Shown piece by piece: positions 38,101 through 45,357 of a DNA stretch of 64,000 nt (position 1 is the first letter of the stretch; each line of letters starts with the position of its first letter). Origin of the DNA: Cydia pomonella (taxonomy: Eukaryota; Arthropoda; Insecta; Lepidoptera; Tortricidae); the NCBI RefSeq assembly GCF_033807575.1, contig NC_084707.1, positions 17,718,550 to 17,782,549 of the forward strand, written 5' to 3'. A program made the position numbers and the translations under genes. The notes beneath the pieces are model-generated. The model was not told the origin of the DNA and searched no databases. It saw only the letters and a program-made list of their open reading frames with translations.

Positions 38101-41100
38101 GGTTTCCAACCATCACAGTACCATATAATTTTTAAGAAAAAAAACCGACTTCATTGAGGGAGACCGGTGAAAGAACGATTATTGTTGATTTTAGATTTCA
38201 TATAATGAAATTAAAAAGACAGCGTTCTACGCCTAATTATGTAGAAAAGGAAGTAAGATGTTTTTTTTTGCCACTGCACCCACCTTGACACATTTCAGAT
38301 TTACCATATGGTTTACTGGTAAGATACCCGCAATAGGGTATTTGACTGTATTTAAGATAAATTATTTCACACCATGCATGAAATAAAACACCAGATAATT
38401 ATTAAAAAAACTAAATAGGATAGAAATATAAAAATGTGCCTTGAAAACCTAACTGTTGGACAAAGAGAACAAATGGCCAAACGTGAACTATACATCATCG
38501 AAGAGTTCCGTTCTGTTCATCATCAGCAGTTCCACTTTATCAAATGTCACTTCTACAAATGTAAATACTTGATTTGTTAATGAAAATACTAAGATCACTA
38601 TATATATGCCTTGAACATTTGAGGAGTTCCCTCGAGTCCTCATGGACCCCATCGTCAGAACTCGAACTTAAAAAAAAATTGTCTTGAATTTTCAAGTTAG
38701 ATTTCTAATTTCAATATTGTTTAACAAACACGGCGAAGAGGACAAATCGCCAAACGTGTACTATGCGTCGTTGAAGAGTACCATTCTGATCATCATCAGC
38801 AGTTCCACTTCATCAAATGTCACTTTTTTAAATGTAAATGCTTGATTTGTTAAAGAAAATACAAAAATCACTATATGCATGCCTTTCATATTTGAAGAGT
38901 TCACTCGATTCCTCATGGACCTCATCGTCAGATCTCGAACTTGACAAAAGTTTATCTTGAAAATCTAATTTACTTAACAAACACAGCGAAGAGGAGAAAT
39001 CGCTAAACGTGTACTATGCGTCGTTGAAGAGTTCCATTCTGATCATCATCAGCAGTTCCACTTCATCAAATGTCACTTATTTAAATGTAAATGCTTAATT
39101 TGTCAAAGAAAATACAAAGCTCACCATATGAATGCCTTTCATATTTGAAGAGTTCCCTCGATTCCTCATGGACCCCATCGTCAGAACTCGGAACTTGACA
39201 AAAATTTGTTTTGAAAATTTAATTTACTTAACAAACACAGTGAAGAGGAGAAATCGCCAAATGTGCTTTTTTGTTCAGTCCACACTTTTCCCTTCTCACA
39301 CTGTTCCTAATTCTATCTTGTAATTTTACACCACATACACTTCTCAACGCTCTCATTTCCACTGCATTCACTTGACTCTGATGTTTCTTCTGCCATACCC
39401 AACTTTCGCTACCATGCATAAGTGTAGGCACCAACACCCCTCTATGCACAGCCAACCGTGCTTTTTGCGACACCTTCTGGCTGCTCATAAAAGCGTTGAG
39501 TGCCCCATTCACACGATTTCCAGCATTCACTCTCCTTTCAATGTCTTCATCATGTTTACCGTACCTAGTGAACAAGGTTCCCAGATACACAAACTCTTTC
39601 ACTTGTTCAACTCTTTCTTGACCAATCAAAACTTCACAGTTTGTCGTACTTTCTCCCTTTTCAAATACCATTACTTTCGTCTTGCTCACATTTATTTTCA
39701 TTCCTTTCCTTTCAAAAGATCTATACAATGTACAATGTTTATCAAATATCAATTCTATGGTTTTCAATGAACAATCAGATGTAGCGGGTGATCGACAGCG
39801 ACACGCGTTCAAAGGGCGCGTGGCACTCCAGATAGATGCTACTGCTGCTGGATAGTACAAACACCTTTTGCGGTTTTAAATACAATATTAAATAGATTCT
39901 TTTGACGAGCTAAGTTCAAAAAGTAAAGACTTTACTATATCATTATTTTCAATTCTCTCTCTTTTCTTTGTTCCTGTATCTGTCTGTAATAATCTAATCG
40001 TAAACGAATCAATTTAATTAATCTACTTGATATATAACTACTTTTTACTTTTTTTCTCTGAAAGTCTACCATGAAAAAAGAATAGTGCACTAGCTTAAAT
40101 AGTAAACTTTTAATAAATCAATCATTGTTTTTTACAGCCCGACAACTTCGAAAAGTTGGCAATTGAAATTTTTACGAGATGTAAACCTAAGGATGTAAAA
40201 GGAAATAAAATCGACTGCCCAAATTGTAACGCCGCCATACCCGAATGGTAAGTCATCAATATAATAACCGTGGTTTTAGTTTTCTTATCGTTGTGACATG
40301 CGTAAAAATAAAAAACTTGTTGTTAGTGCAAATAACTGCTAGCACGAATGACCGTGTGACTCGTACGGCACGCACTGCATATTACGCCATTGAGGTATAG
40401 TACTAGAGTCTGCATCTCAAACAAAATGATTCCGCACCTCACTTCATTGCGTTCAGAAGGCCTACCGCAAATCACGTTCGACGTGTTTCCTATCTGTCGC
40501 ACTTGTAAATTCGTACATAAGTGCCAGGGAGGCAACACGTCGAACGTGGTTCGCGGTAGGCCTTCAGTACGACTCTGACTACTGACGAGATGCCACTTGA
40601 GATGAAACTTTAAAAAATAATAAAAATTACAAATGCCTTTATGCCTTAGGAAAATGTATTATAATAATATCTAGAAACGTAATAAAAGCGCGATAATAAC
40701 AATCCACTGCGAAAAAGCTCTTGTTTTAAGCTCATTTAGATTATTTTGAAATGCCACTTTAAATACTCGCGGTGGTACGCCATTTTCTTTGGCGCATAGA
40801 CTACCTTTCGCAGATGTAACACTGAGGTACTGATGATAATCTTTTTTTTTTACTACGTCTCCGTAGCCTATGTACGCCTGCAACTCCATAGGAGTTACAT
40901 GCGCGTTGTCGACCCTAACACTCCTCCCTCCCTCGTTGAGCTTTGGCAACCTTACTCACCGGCAGGAACACAATACTATGAGTAGGGTCTAGTGTTATTT
41001 GGCTGCGGTTTTCTGTAAGGTGGAGGTATTTCCCCAGTTGGGCTCTGCTCTAGATCTGGAATGACATCCGCTGTGCTGTGCCCTACCACACAAAGCAAGA

Positions 41101-41776
41101 TGACATTCACAATGCCCATACCTCTCTTGTGGACGTAGATTAAGGACGTACCCGGGTCCGAATCTACCTTATTGTTTGCAGAATATATACATAAGAATGA
41201 TATATTAATTGTTATCTTGTAATTTATTGAAGTGTTTTTATTATATTTAAAGAATATATTATGTTACAAGCGTGATTTGATCACAATTGCTACCAGTACG
41301 AGAGTCAAATAGAAAGGGTTTTATGAATATTTTTATAAATCTTAATATAACCAGTGTCACATAAGTAAAAAATATCATTACACTTTAACGGAAATAAATA
41401 CATTTTATCTAGATGCTTTACAGTCCCGCGTATTTAGGCAGAAAATGAACCGTTGTCATAACAGTTTCGCCTTTGGATAGCTATTATTCTTAAGCTTAGT
41501 GACAGACGTCAAACGCCGAAAATGGCGACACAAGTTGTTCTCGATAGCGTGTCTAGTATGTACTACATTAACCATCTTGTCATGTGTCATCACCTTGCTG
41601 TTTCCAGGAAAGCGGTGTGCCCCAGCTGTGACACCGTGTTCCCGGGCTGCGCGGTGTCGGGGCGAGCGCTGGCGGCGCCGCGCGCCGTGTGGGCGTGCGG
41701 CGCGTGCGGCGCGCGCGCGCAGCAGCACGAGCTCGTGCTGCGACACTCCTGCCCCATGTGCCACGCGCCGCTGTAA
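17189..41776 (+). CDS. WDR35: WDR35 / IFT121 (Oseg4), intraflagellar transport complex A subunit
   Basis: Ciliary retrograde-transport (IFT-A) protein with N-terminal WD40 propellers and a C-terminal TPR-like solenoid ending in Cys-rich zinc ribbons. Exons: 17189-17212, 18107-18218, 18477-18616, 19376-19478, 19622-19782, 20731-20878, 21481-21611, 23511-23714, 24829-24943, 25331-25444, 26508-26730, 27651-27876, 28380-28549, 30773-30988, 31779-31922, 32822-32945, 33236-33361, 33435-33528, 36242-36435, 37708-37794, 40138-40247 and 41608-41776. Their total of 3135 nt is one frame (1044 residues plus TAA). The start MFIYMSKK and motifs such as GGEEGMLKVLKLES, GSWYEEMINNRNKS, EKVGLKEAENFIKDNPHP and CSKAFIKLEAID match WDR35 closely. 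Zn ligands: CPNC, CPSC, CGAC and CPMC. It is about 130 residues shorter than human WDR35 (1170-1181), mostly in the TPR region. The 36242 acceptor is weak and is the least certain boundary. Several introns carry foldback transposons and LINE insertions. Confidence 0.95.
19857..19984 (+). mobile_element. tRNA-derived SINE, internally deleted
   Basis: Begins CGACGACCAGTCTGGCCTAG with an A-box-like TGGCCTAGTGGG. The B-box region is shortened to GTCCCGGGTAGCC, and the element ends in an A-rich tail (19974-19984). It lies in the intron after the WDR35 exon at 19622-19782. Confidence 0.65.
20350..20482. mobile_element. Foldback MITE, GGCTGATTTAGACGG family
   Basis: About 133 bp. Left GGGCTGATTTAGACGG and right CCGTGTAAATGAAGG are diverged inverted ends; inner GCATGCGA blocks are inverted. 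It is in a WDR35 intron. Confidence 0.5.
21727..21760 (+). repeat. Poly-G tract
   Basis: Two runs of G (16 and 12) separated by AAGAGA in a WDR35 intron, just after the exon at 21481-21611. Confidence 0.9.
22848..23111. mobile_element. MITE with 8-bp target duplication TATGAAGC
   Basis: 264 bp with inverted ends TATGGAAGGTAGAGGTAAGG and CCTTACCTCTACCTTCCATA, flanked by perfect TATGAAGC at 22840-22847 and 23112-23119. Same family as 3427-3702. Non-coding, in a WDR35 intron. Confidence 0.92.
23903..23977. repeat. GC-rich hairpin in WDR35 intron
   Basis: Arms GTAGACGTGCCTTGGCCGAA and AGCCGAGGCACGTCTAC surround an inverted GGCGCGC core. It is likely the centre of a small foldback transposon. 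Confidence 0.55.
24278..24627. mobile_element. Long foldback element with GCAATAG duplication
   Basis: 350 bp that is almost entirely one inverted repeat: CAAAGGGAATTTGAAA at the left mirrors TTTCAAATTCTCTTTG at the right, through GGCGCCATCTTACCGGGCAT to a centre near 24450. It is flanked by GCAATAG at 24271-24277 and 24628-24634. In the intron before the WDR35 exon at 24829. Confidence 0.85.
24971..25120. repeat. Inverted repeat with about 60-bp arms
   Basis: Arms include GATTACCTTTTGTATTATTT and TTCGAGCTCCCGATAT against ATATCGGGAGCTCG and AATAATACAAAAGGTAGTC. It lies in the WDR35 intron after 24943 and resembles the ends of a foldback transposon. Confidence 0.7.
25551..26049 (+). repeat. 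Dispersed lepidopteran-type repeat, second copy
   Basis: Begins GCTGCCAAGTGCGAGTCGGA and ends GGCTACGGAACC. Collinear with 2694-3258, with internal deletions and a shorter poly-G run (about 25729-25738). In the WDR35 intron before the exon at 26508. Confidence 0.7.
27108..27485. mobile_element. Foldback DNA element with TGCCTTGATCACACG ends
   Basis: 378 bp. Ends TGCCTTGATCACACGTACCG and CGGTACGTGTGATCAAGGCA are inverted, continuing through AGTAAACGGG. The interior is GC-rich and full of nested CTCGGCCGAG palindromes. In the intron before the WDR35 exon at 27651. Confidence 0.8.
27896..28005 (+). pseudogene. Ghost copies of the 3' end of WDR35 exon 12
   Basis: Directly after the donor of the exon at 27651-27876, sequence 27896-27970 repeats its 3' portion: ACGTGTGG, then CGACAACCCA, then GGCTATCTGTGCACATTCAAG followed by a donor-like GTAAAT. 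About 60 bp of the middle is deleted. A third copy begins at 27988 (ACGTGTGGGCCGGTGATA) and is cut off by a dispersed repeat at 28003. If the ghost donor were used the exon would be extended. Nothing here looks maintained as coding sequence. Confidence 0.75.
28003..28212 (+). repeat. LTR-like repeat fragment, second copy
   Basis: Matches 7623-7827 and stops at the CCCTATA where the first copy continues into its TATA box. It truncates the third partial copy of WDR35 exon 12. Confidence 0.7.
28905..30431 (-). mobile_element. Non-LTR retrotransposon fragment (CR1/jockey-like), internally deleted
   Basis: Minus-strand ORF 29226-30431 (401 residues) carries the start of a LINE reverse transcriptase: TPVYKSGERTEPNNYRPISV, QFGFRQGTSTEDA, and motif A LDLKKAFDTV. 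It stops before the YADD motif at the TG microsatellite. Sequence 28905-29000 looks like a LINE 3' end with a TAA-repeat tail, so catalytic and C-terminal parts appear deleted. It is dead on this evidence. It lies in the WDR35 intron between 28549 and 30773. Confidence 0.8.
29150..29225 (+). repeat. (TG)n / (TGTGCG)n microsatellite
   Basis: A GTGTGTGT run changes to GTGTGCGTGTGCG and back. It abuts the broken 3' side of the reverse transcriptase fragment on the minus strand. Confidence 0.95.
30989..31387. mobile_element. Long foldback starting at the WDR35 exon 14 donor
   Basis: Left arm 30989-31139 and right arm about 31233-31387 are near-complete inverted repeats: TAAGTACCACCTC mirrors GAGGTGGTACTT; TTTAATAGCTTTACTA mirrors TAGTAAAGCTATTAAA; GTCTTTGCACATACAG mirrors CTGTATGTGCAAAGAC. 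The outer end of the left arm is the donor itself (exon end AG/GTAAGTACC). The spliced transcript's intron would fold into a hairpin of about 150 bp at the 5' splice site. Confidence 0.85.
33870..36068 (+). repeat. Segmental duplication interrupted by a LINE
   Basis: The block TTCATTTCGTTCTATAGGCA ... TATTTGTATTTT...AAAATGTCAT at 33870-33953 recurs at about 35887-35962. In the second copy it runs directly into TTATTAACTAGGCAATAGAG; the same continuation of the first copy is found at about 35712 onward, after the LINE. A GCCGCGCTGACC...GTGGTGGACTA block also recurs (about 35795, 35838 and 36050). Confidence 0.75.
33954..35700 (-). mobile_element. 5'-truncated LINE with open reverse transcriptase frame (jockey/CR1-like)
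   Basis: The frame is open from about 35700 to a stop at 34037. It includes KASGPDGIPAIVLRNC, PVPKKGSRSDPANYRPISV, SQYGFREGRSTGD, motif A SLDVSKAFDRVWH, GVPQGSVLSATLF, catalytic FGYADDSTV, and a C-terminal WNSLPANLFP region. A (TTTA)n tail at 33954-33975 marks the 3' end. There is no endonuclease domain because the 5' part is missing. The frame lacks stops, so the insertion is probably young. It lies in the intron between WDR35 exons 33435-33528 and 36242-36435. Confidence 0.9.
36451..37010 (+). pseudogene. Four decayed tandem copies of the WDR35 exon at 36242-36435
   Basis: Copies of period 146 bp start at 36451, 36597, 36743 and 36889, and the last breaks off near 37010. Each aligns with the second half of the preceding exon and its donor flank: the GCAGCGGAGCGCGC block, CTTGCATCCC and GCAGCACCTACAG. 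In the copies the donor has changed from CAG/GTAGG to CAG/ATAAA or TAG/ATGAA, so they cannot splice out like the real exon. In-frame stops and lost GC content show decay. The copies resemble each other more than the exon, so the array probably expanded from an already diverged copy. Confidence 0.88.
38437..39262 (+). repeat. Satellite-like tandem repeat, about three units
   Basis: Units of about 253-273 bp repeat CATCATCAGCAGTTCCACTT, CCTCATGGACC(C/T)CATCGTCAGA and the AACAAACAC...GAAGAG...AAATCGC block. The equivalent CGTG points lie at 38481, 38754, 39007 and 39261. The array stops where a reverse transcriptase fragment begins, in the WDR35 intron after 37794. Confidence 0.85.
39263..39775 (-). 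mobile_element. LINE reverse transcriptase C-terminal fragment (RTE-like)
   Basis: Minus-strand reading includes GMKINVSKTKVMVFEKG, EQVKEFVYLGTLFT, NAGNRVNGALNAF and LVPTLMHGSESWVWQKK, typical of the thumb and C-terminal part of RTE-type LINE polymerases. The catalytic palm is missing. It abuts the satellite at 38437-39262. Confidence 0.8.
40449..40572. mobile_element. Foldback element with GAAGGCCTACCGC ends
   Basis: Arms GAAGGCCTACCGCAAATCAC and TCGCGGTAGGCCTTC, plus inverted ACGTCGAACGTG, surround a short centre. In the intron before the last WDR35 exon. Confidence 0.65.
40725..41175. repeat. Probable dispersed repeat in last WDR35 intron
   Basis: A block more GC-rich than the surrounding intron (for example TGCGCGTTGTCGACCCTAAC and GATCTGGAATGACATCCGCT) that reads like a dispersed lepidopteran repeat I have met before. 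No second copy is in this window, so this rests on memory. Confidence 0.35.
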
Positions 41777-43507
41777 GCGGTGTGCCCCAGCTGTGACACC
41801 GTGTTCCCGGGCTGCGCGGTGTCGGGGCGAGCGCTGGCGGCGCCGCGCGCCGTGTGGGCGTGCGGCGCGTGCGGCGCGCGCGCGCAGCAGCACGAGCTCG
41901 TGCTGCGACACTCCTGCCCCATGTGCCACGCGCCGCTGTAAGCGGTGTGCCCCAGCTGTGACACCGTGTTCCCGGGCTGCGCGGTGTCGGGGCGAGCGCT
42001 GGCGGCGCCGCGCGCGCGCAGCAGCACGAGCTCGTGCTGCGACACTCCTGCCCCATGTGCCACGCGCCGCTGTAAGCGGTGTGCCCCAGCTGTGACACCG
42101 TGTTCCCGGGCTGCGCGGTGTCGGGGCGAGCGCTGGCGGCGCCGCGCGCGCGCAGCAGCACGAGCTCGTGCTGCGACACTCCTGCCCCATGTGCCACGCG
42201 CCGCTGTAAGCGGTGTGCCCCAGCTGTGACACCGTGTTCCCGGGCTGCGCGGTGTCGGGGCGAGCGCTGGCGGCGCCGCGCGCGCGCAGCAGCACGAGCT
42301 CGTGCTGCGACACTCCTGCCCCATGTGCCACGCGCCGCTGTAAGCGGTGTGCCCCAGCTGTGACACCGTGTTCCCGGGCTGCGCGGTGTCGGGGCGAGCG
42401 TTGGCGGCGCCGCGCGCGCGCAGCAGCACGAGCTCGTGCTGCGACACTCCTGCCCCATGTGCCACGCGCCGCTGTAAGCGGTGTGCCCCAGCTGTGACAC
42501 CGTGTTCCCGGGCTGCGCGGTGTCGGGGCGAGCGCTGGCGGCGCCGCGCGCGCGCAGCAGCACGAGCTCGTGCTGCGACACTCCTGCCCCATGTGCCACG
42601 CGCCGCTGTAAGCGGTGTGCCCCAGCTGTGACACCGTGTTCCCGGGCTGCGCGGTGTCGGGGCGAGCGCTGGCGGCGCCGCGCGCGCGCAGCAGCACGAG
42701 CTCGTGCTGCGACACTCCTGCCCCATGTGCCACGCGCCGCTGTAAGCGGTGTGCCCCAGCTGTGACACCGTGTTCCCGGGCTGCGCGGTGTCGGGGCGAG
42801 CGCTGGCGGCGCCGCGCGCGCGCAGCAGCACGAGCTCGTGCTGCGACACTCCTGCCCCATGTGCCACGCGCCGCTGTAAGCGGTGTGCCCCAGCTGTGAC
42901 ACCGTGTTCCCGGGCTGCGCGGTGTCGGGGCGAGCGCGGGCGGCGCCGCGCGCGCGCAGCAGCACGAGCTCGTGCTGCGACACTCCTGCCCCATGTGCCA
43001 CGCGCCGCTGTAAGCGGTGTGCCCCAGCTGTGACACCGTGTTCCCGGGCTGCGCGGTGTCGGGGCGAGCGTTGGCGGCGCCGCGCGCCGTGTGGGCGTGC
43101 GGCGCGTGCGGCGCGCGCGCGCAGCAGCACGAGCTCGTGCTGCGACACTCCTGCCCCATGTGCCACGCGCCGCTGTAAGCGGTGTGCCCCAGCTGTGACA
43201 CCGTGTTCCCGGGCTGCGCGGTGTCGGGGCGAGCGTTGGCGGCGCCGCGCGCCGTGTGGGCGTGCGGCGCGTGCGGCGCGCGCGCGCAGCAGCACGAGCT
43301 CGTGCTGCGACACTCCTGCCCCATGTGCCACGCGCCGCTGTAAGCGGTGTGCCCCAGCTGTGACACCGTGTTCCCGGGCTGCGCGGTGTCGGGGCGAGCG
43401 TTGGCGGCGCCGCGCGCCGTGTGGGCGTGCGGCGCGTGCGGCGCGCGCGCGCAGCAGCACGAGCTCGTGCTGCGACACTCCTGCCCCATGTGCCGCGCGC
43501 CGCTTTA
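41611..43507 (+). repeat. 13-unit tandem array of the WDR35 terminal exon
   Basis: Units begin at 41611, 41776, 41941, 42075, 42209, 42343, 42477, 42611, 42745, 42879, 43013, 43178 and 43343 and end at 43507. Two 165-bp units are followed by eight 134-bp units and then three 165-bp units. Each copy reproduces the coding end of WDR35 (CPSC, CGAC and CPMC ribbons in long units) and ends in TAA. Short units lack the same 31 bp, which shifts the frame. Unit 1 is the functional exon end; its TAA (41774-41776) leaves the rest as 3' UTR or downstream DNA. Units start 3 nt inside the exon, so the splice acceptor was not copied. Copies differ by single bases: GCGTTGG instead of GCGCTGG in units 6, 11, 12 and 13, and GCGCGGG in unit 10. 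The last unit is CRAPL rather than CHAPL. Each unit holds a 20-bp perfect palindrome centred on GAGCTC. Confidence 0.95.
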
Positions 43508-45357
43508 AGGCACATCCATTCAGATTGGGACATCGCTATCATTTGGCAAGAGTCGTTTGTTAGTGGAAGGCAGTGCTAGTATTATAACCCCAAAAAGTGG
43601 GATTAGTATAGGTTTTTATTCTAGACCATACACGCTGCCTGACTAATTGCTGGCGATTCACATTGGAGGCTATTAATAATAGCTTATTTTATTAAGAGAA
43701 CACATTTATCCGCGAAGGAAAAATCTCCTCATTGCTACTCCCTTATCACCGCCGGTCGAACATCTGCATAAAACGATTAATTCAAATAATAAACTAGAAC
43801 CTACCTACCTTTTTTTCATTTTAATGCTCAAGTAATATGTATTTATATATCTTTTTTATTTATATTTGTATATGATAATTATATTGCTTAGTTTTGTGTT
43901 TATTCTGTGCTAGACTTCTTTTATTGCATCTGGAACACCTACTGACATAACATTTTTTTTTTTTAATTCCGCTACCTAAAGGTTGTCTGGAAGAGATCGC
44001 TTTTTAGCGATAAGACCGCCTGTTGTTTACCTCTTCTTTATGTGTTGTATTATTTGTACTGTTTCTGTATTGAGGTGTGCAATAAAGTATATTTGTATTG
44101 TATTGTAATTTGGTTGAATACATACCTAGCTGTTTTTCAGTAATTACCGATTTTATTAATTACCTAGGCTGGTAAGGTATGTCTGTGTGCAGAGGTTTTA
44201 TCACGCACACAATTAGCACGTAGGGTTTAGCTGTTAATTTATGCCGTCCTTATTTTCTCGACAAGAGCTGAAGCTCTTAAACACATGTGATTGTTAATCC
44301 GTCCTTAGTATAGAATTAGGCAGATAGGTGCGAAGGATTAAAGTATTCAAATATATAGGTATCGAAGCTTTATTTGTTATTGGGGTTTGATTCCCTGAAA
44401 TACTCGAGTTTTTAGTCTCCTAAAAACCGCAATTTGTCGAATAAAAAGTAAATGAAATAATATTTCCTTGTTTTAAATCACTTTATTGGTGGTTTAAAAA
44501 GATGTGTTTGACATTGTGTTATTGTTGGTACAGTAAGTAGTTGAATATGATGTGACTAGAAAATTACTGTTGTCTTCGTCTTGTAAATAACTGTTCTCTA
44601 AATGCAATGTTTTTAAATAATAAAGGTGTTTAAACTGTATGTGAATATGTGAAACGTTTTTTTAAATATAATTCCATAAAAAATAACAAATTTCCATTCC
44701 AATATCCATCCCTAAATAAAACATAATCCTTCGATTTCTCATTTGGCTTCAATTTGCAAACACCAAATATGGTTTTTCACGAATCTACATCACATTATTC
44801 TAGTACTTTAACAAAATTACTATAAATAATACCACATCTTTGTACAAAAATATAACCGGAAATGCAATAAAACAAAAATATATACCTAATTTTAGGTATC
44901 AAATAAACCCAATTGGATCGTTTTGAAAATACTTTTTGAGCAGTAATTTTCTTTTGAATACCCACATAGTGAAGCAAAACGACCTATCTAAAACTCAAAC
45001 ATACCTAAATGGTATGCCACATTGACAATACTTTTTAAGCTCCATACTACAGTATTAAGTAGAGCTGACGGTTTAGTGATAACCTATCTGCCTATTGTTC
45101 AGGTTTGCTCCGCAATCAGTGCAGGTGCTGCTTATTACGTCTGCATAAAAGTGTTTATTTTATTATCAAAAATTGTTTTATTGGCTGAATACTATGCAAT
45201 AGGTAGGTCAGTTACACTAGCCTAAACATTCCACTAAATACTTTAGTATGGGTTGAAACAAGTTACATTAATTTGATCATAGTTCTGCAAGTAATAAACA
45301 TAGGAAGAAGAAAATAAAAATAATAAGATGTCCTAATTACCATTGAAACCCTAAACC
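43508..45357. other. Intergenic region after WDR35
   Basis: The first AATAAA after the array is at 43788-43793, a candidate end for a WDR35 transcript that would then carry the array in its 3' UTR. A likely LINE/SINE 3' tail lies at 43965-44108 (GGTTGTCTGGAAGAGATCGC to AATAAAGTATATTTG). The rest is AT-rich with no gene seen. Confidence 0.6.
43965..44108 (+). repeat. Retroelement 3'-tail fragment
   Basis: TTAGCGATAAGACCGCCTG followed by a T-rich stretch and AATAAAGTATATTTGTATTG is typical of lepidopteran LINE 3' ends. Identification is from memory. Confidence 0.45.

Noticed and set aside
41611..43507. Direct-repeat array as a CRISPR-like structure
   Set aside because: There are no spacers: units are contiguous exon copies in a eukaryotic gene.
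41456..43542. Very long antisense ORFs (632-677 codons) across the WDR35 array
   Set aside because: They exist because the 134/165-bp GC-rich unit has few stops on the minus strand. All three minus frames give the same peptides in rotation, with no start context, splice structure or known domain.
41945..43563. Series of plus-strand 94-residue ORFs in the array
   Set aside because: Each is the same repeat read from an internal ATG/GTG through a frameshifted short unit. They lie downstream of the WDR35 stop and lack acceptors.
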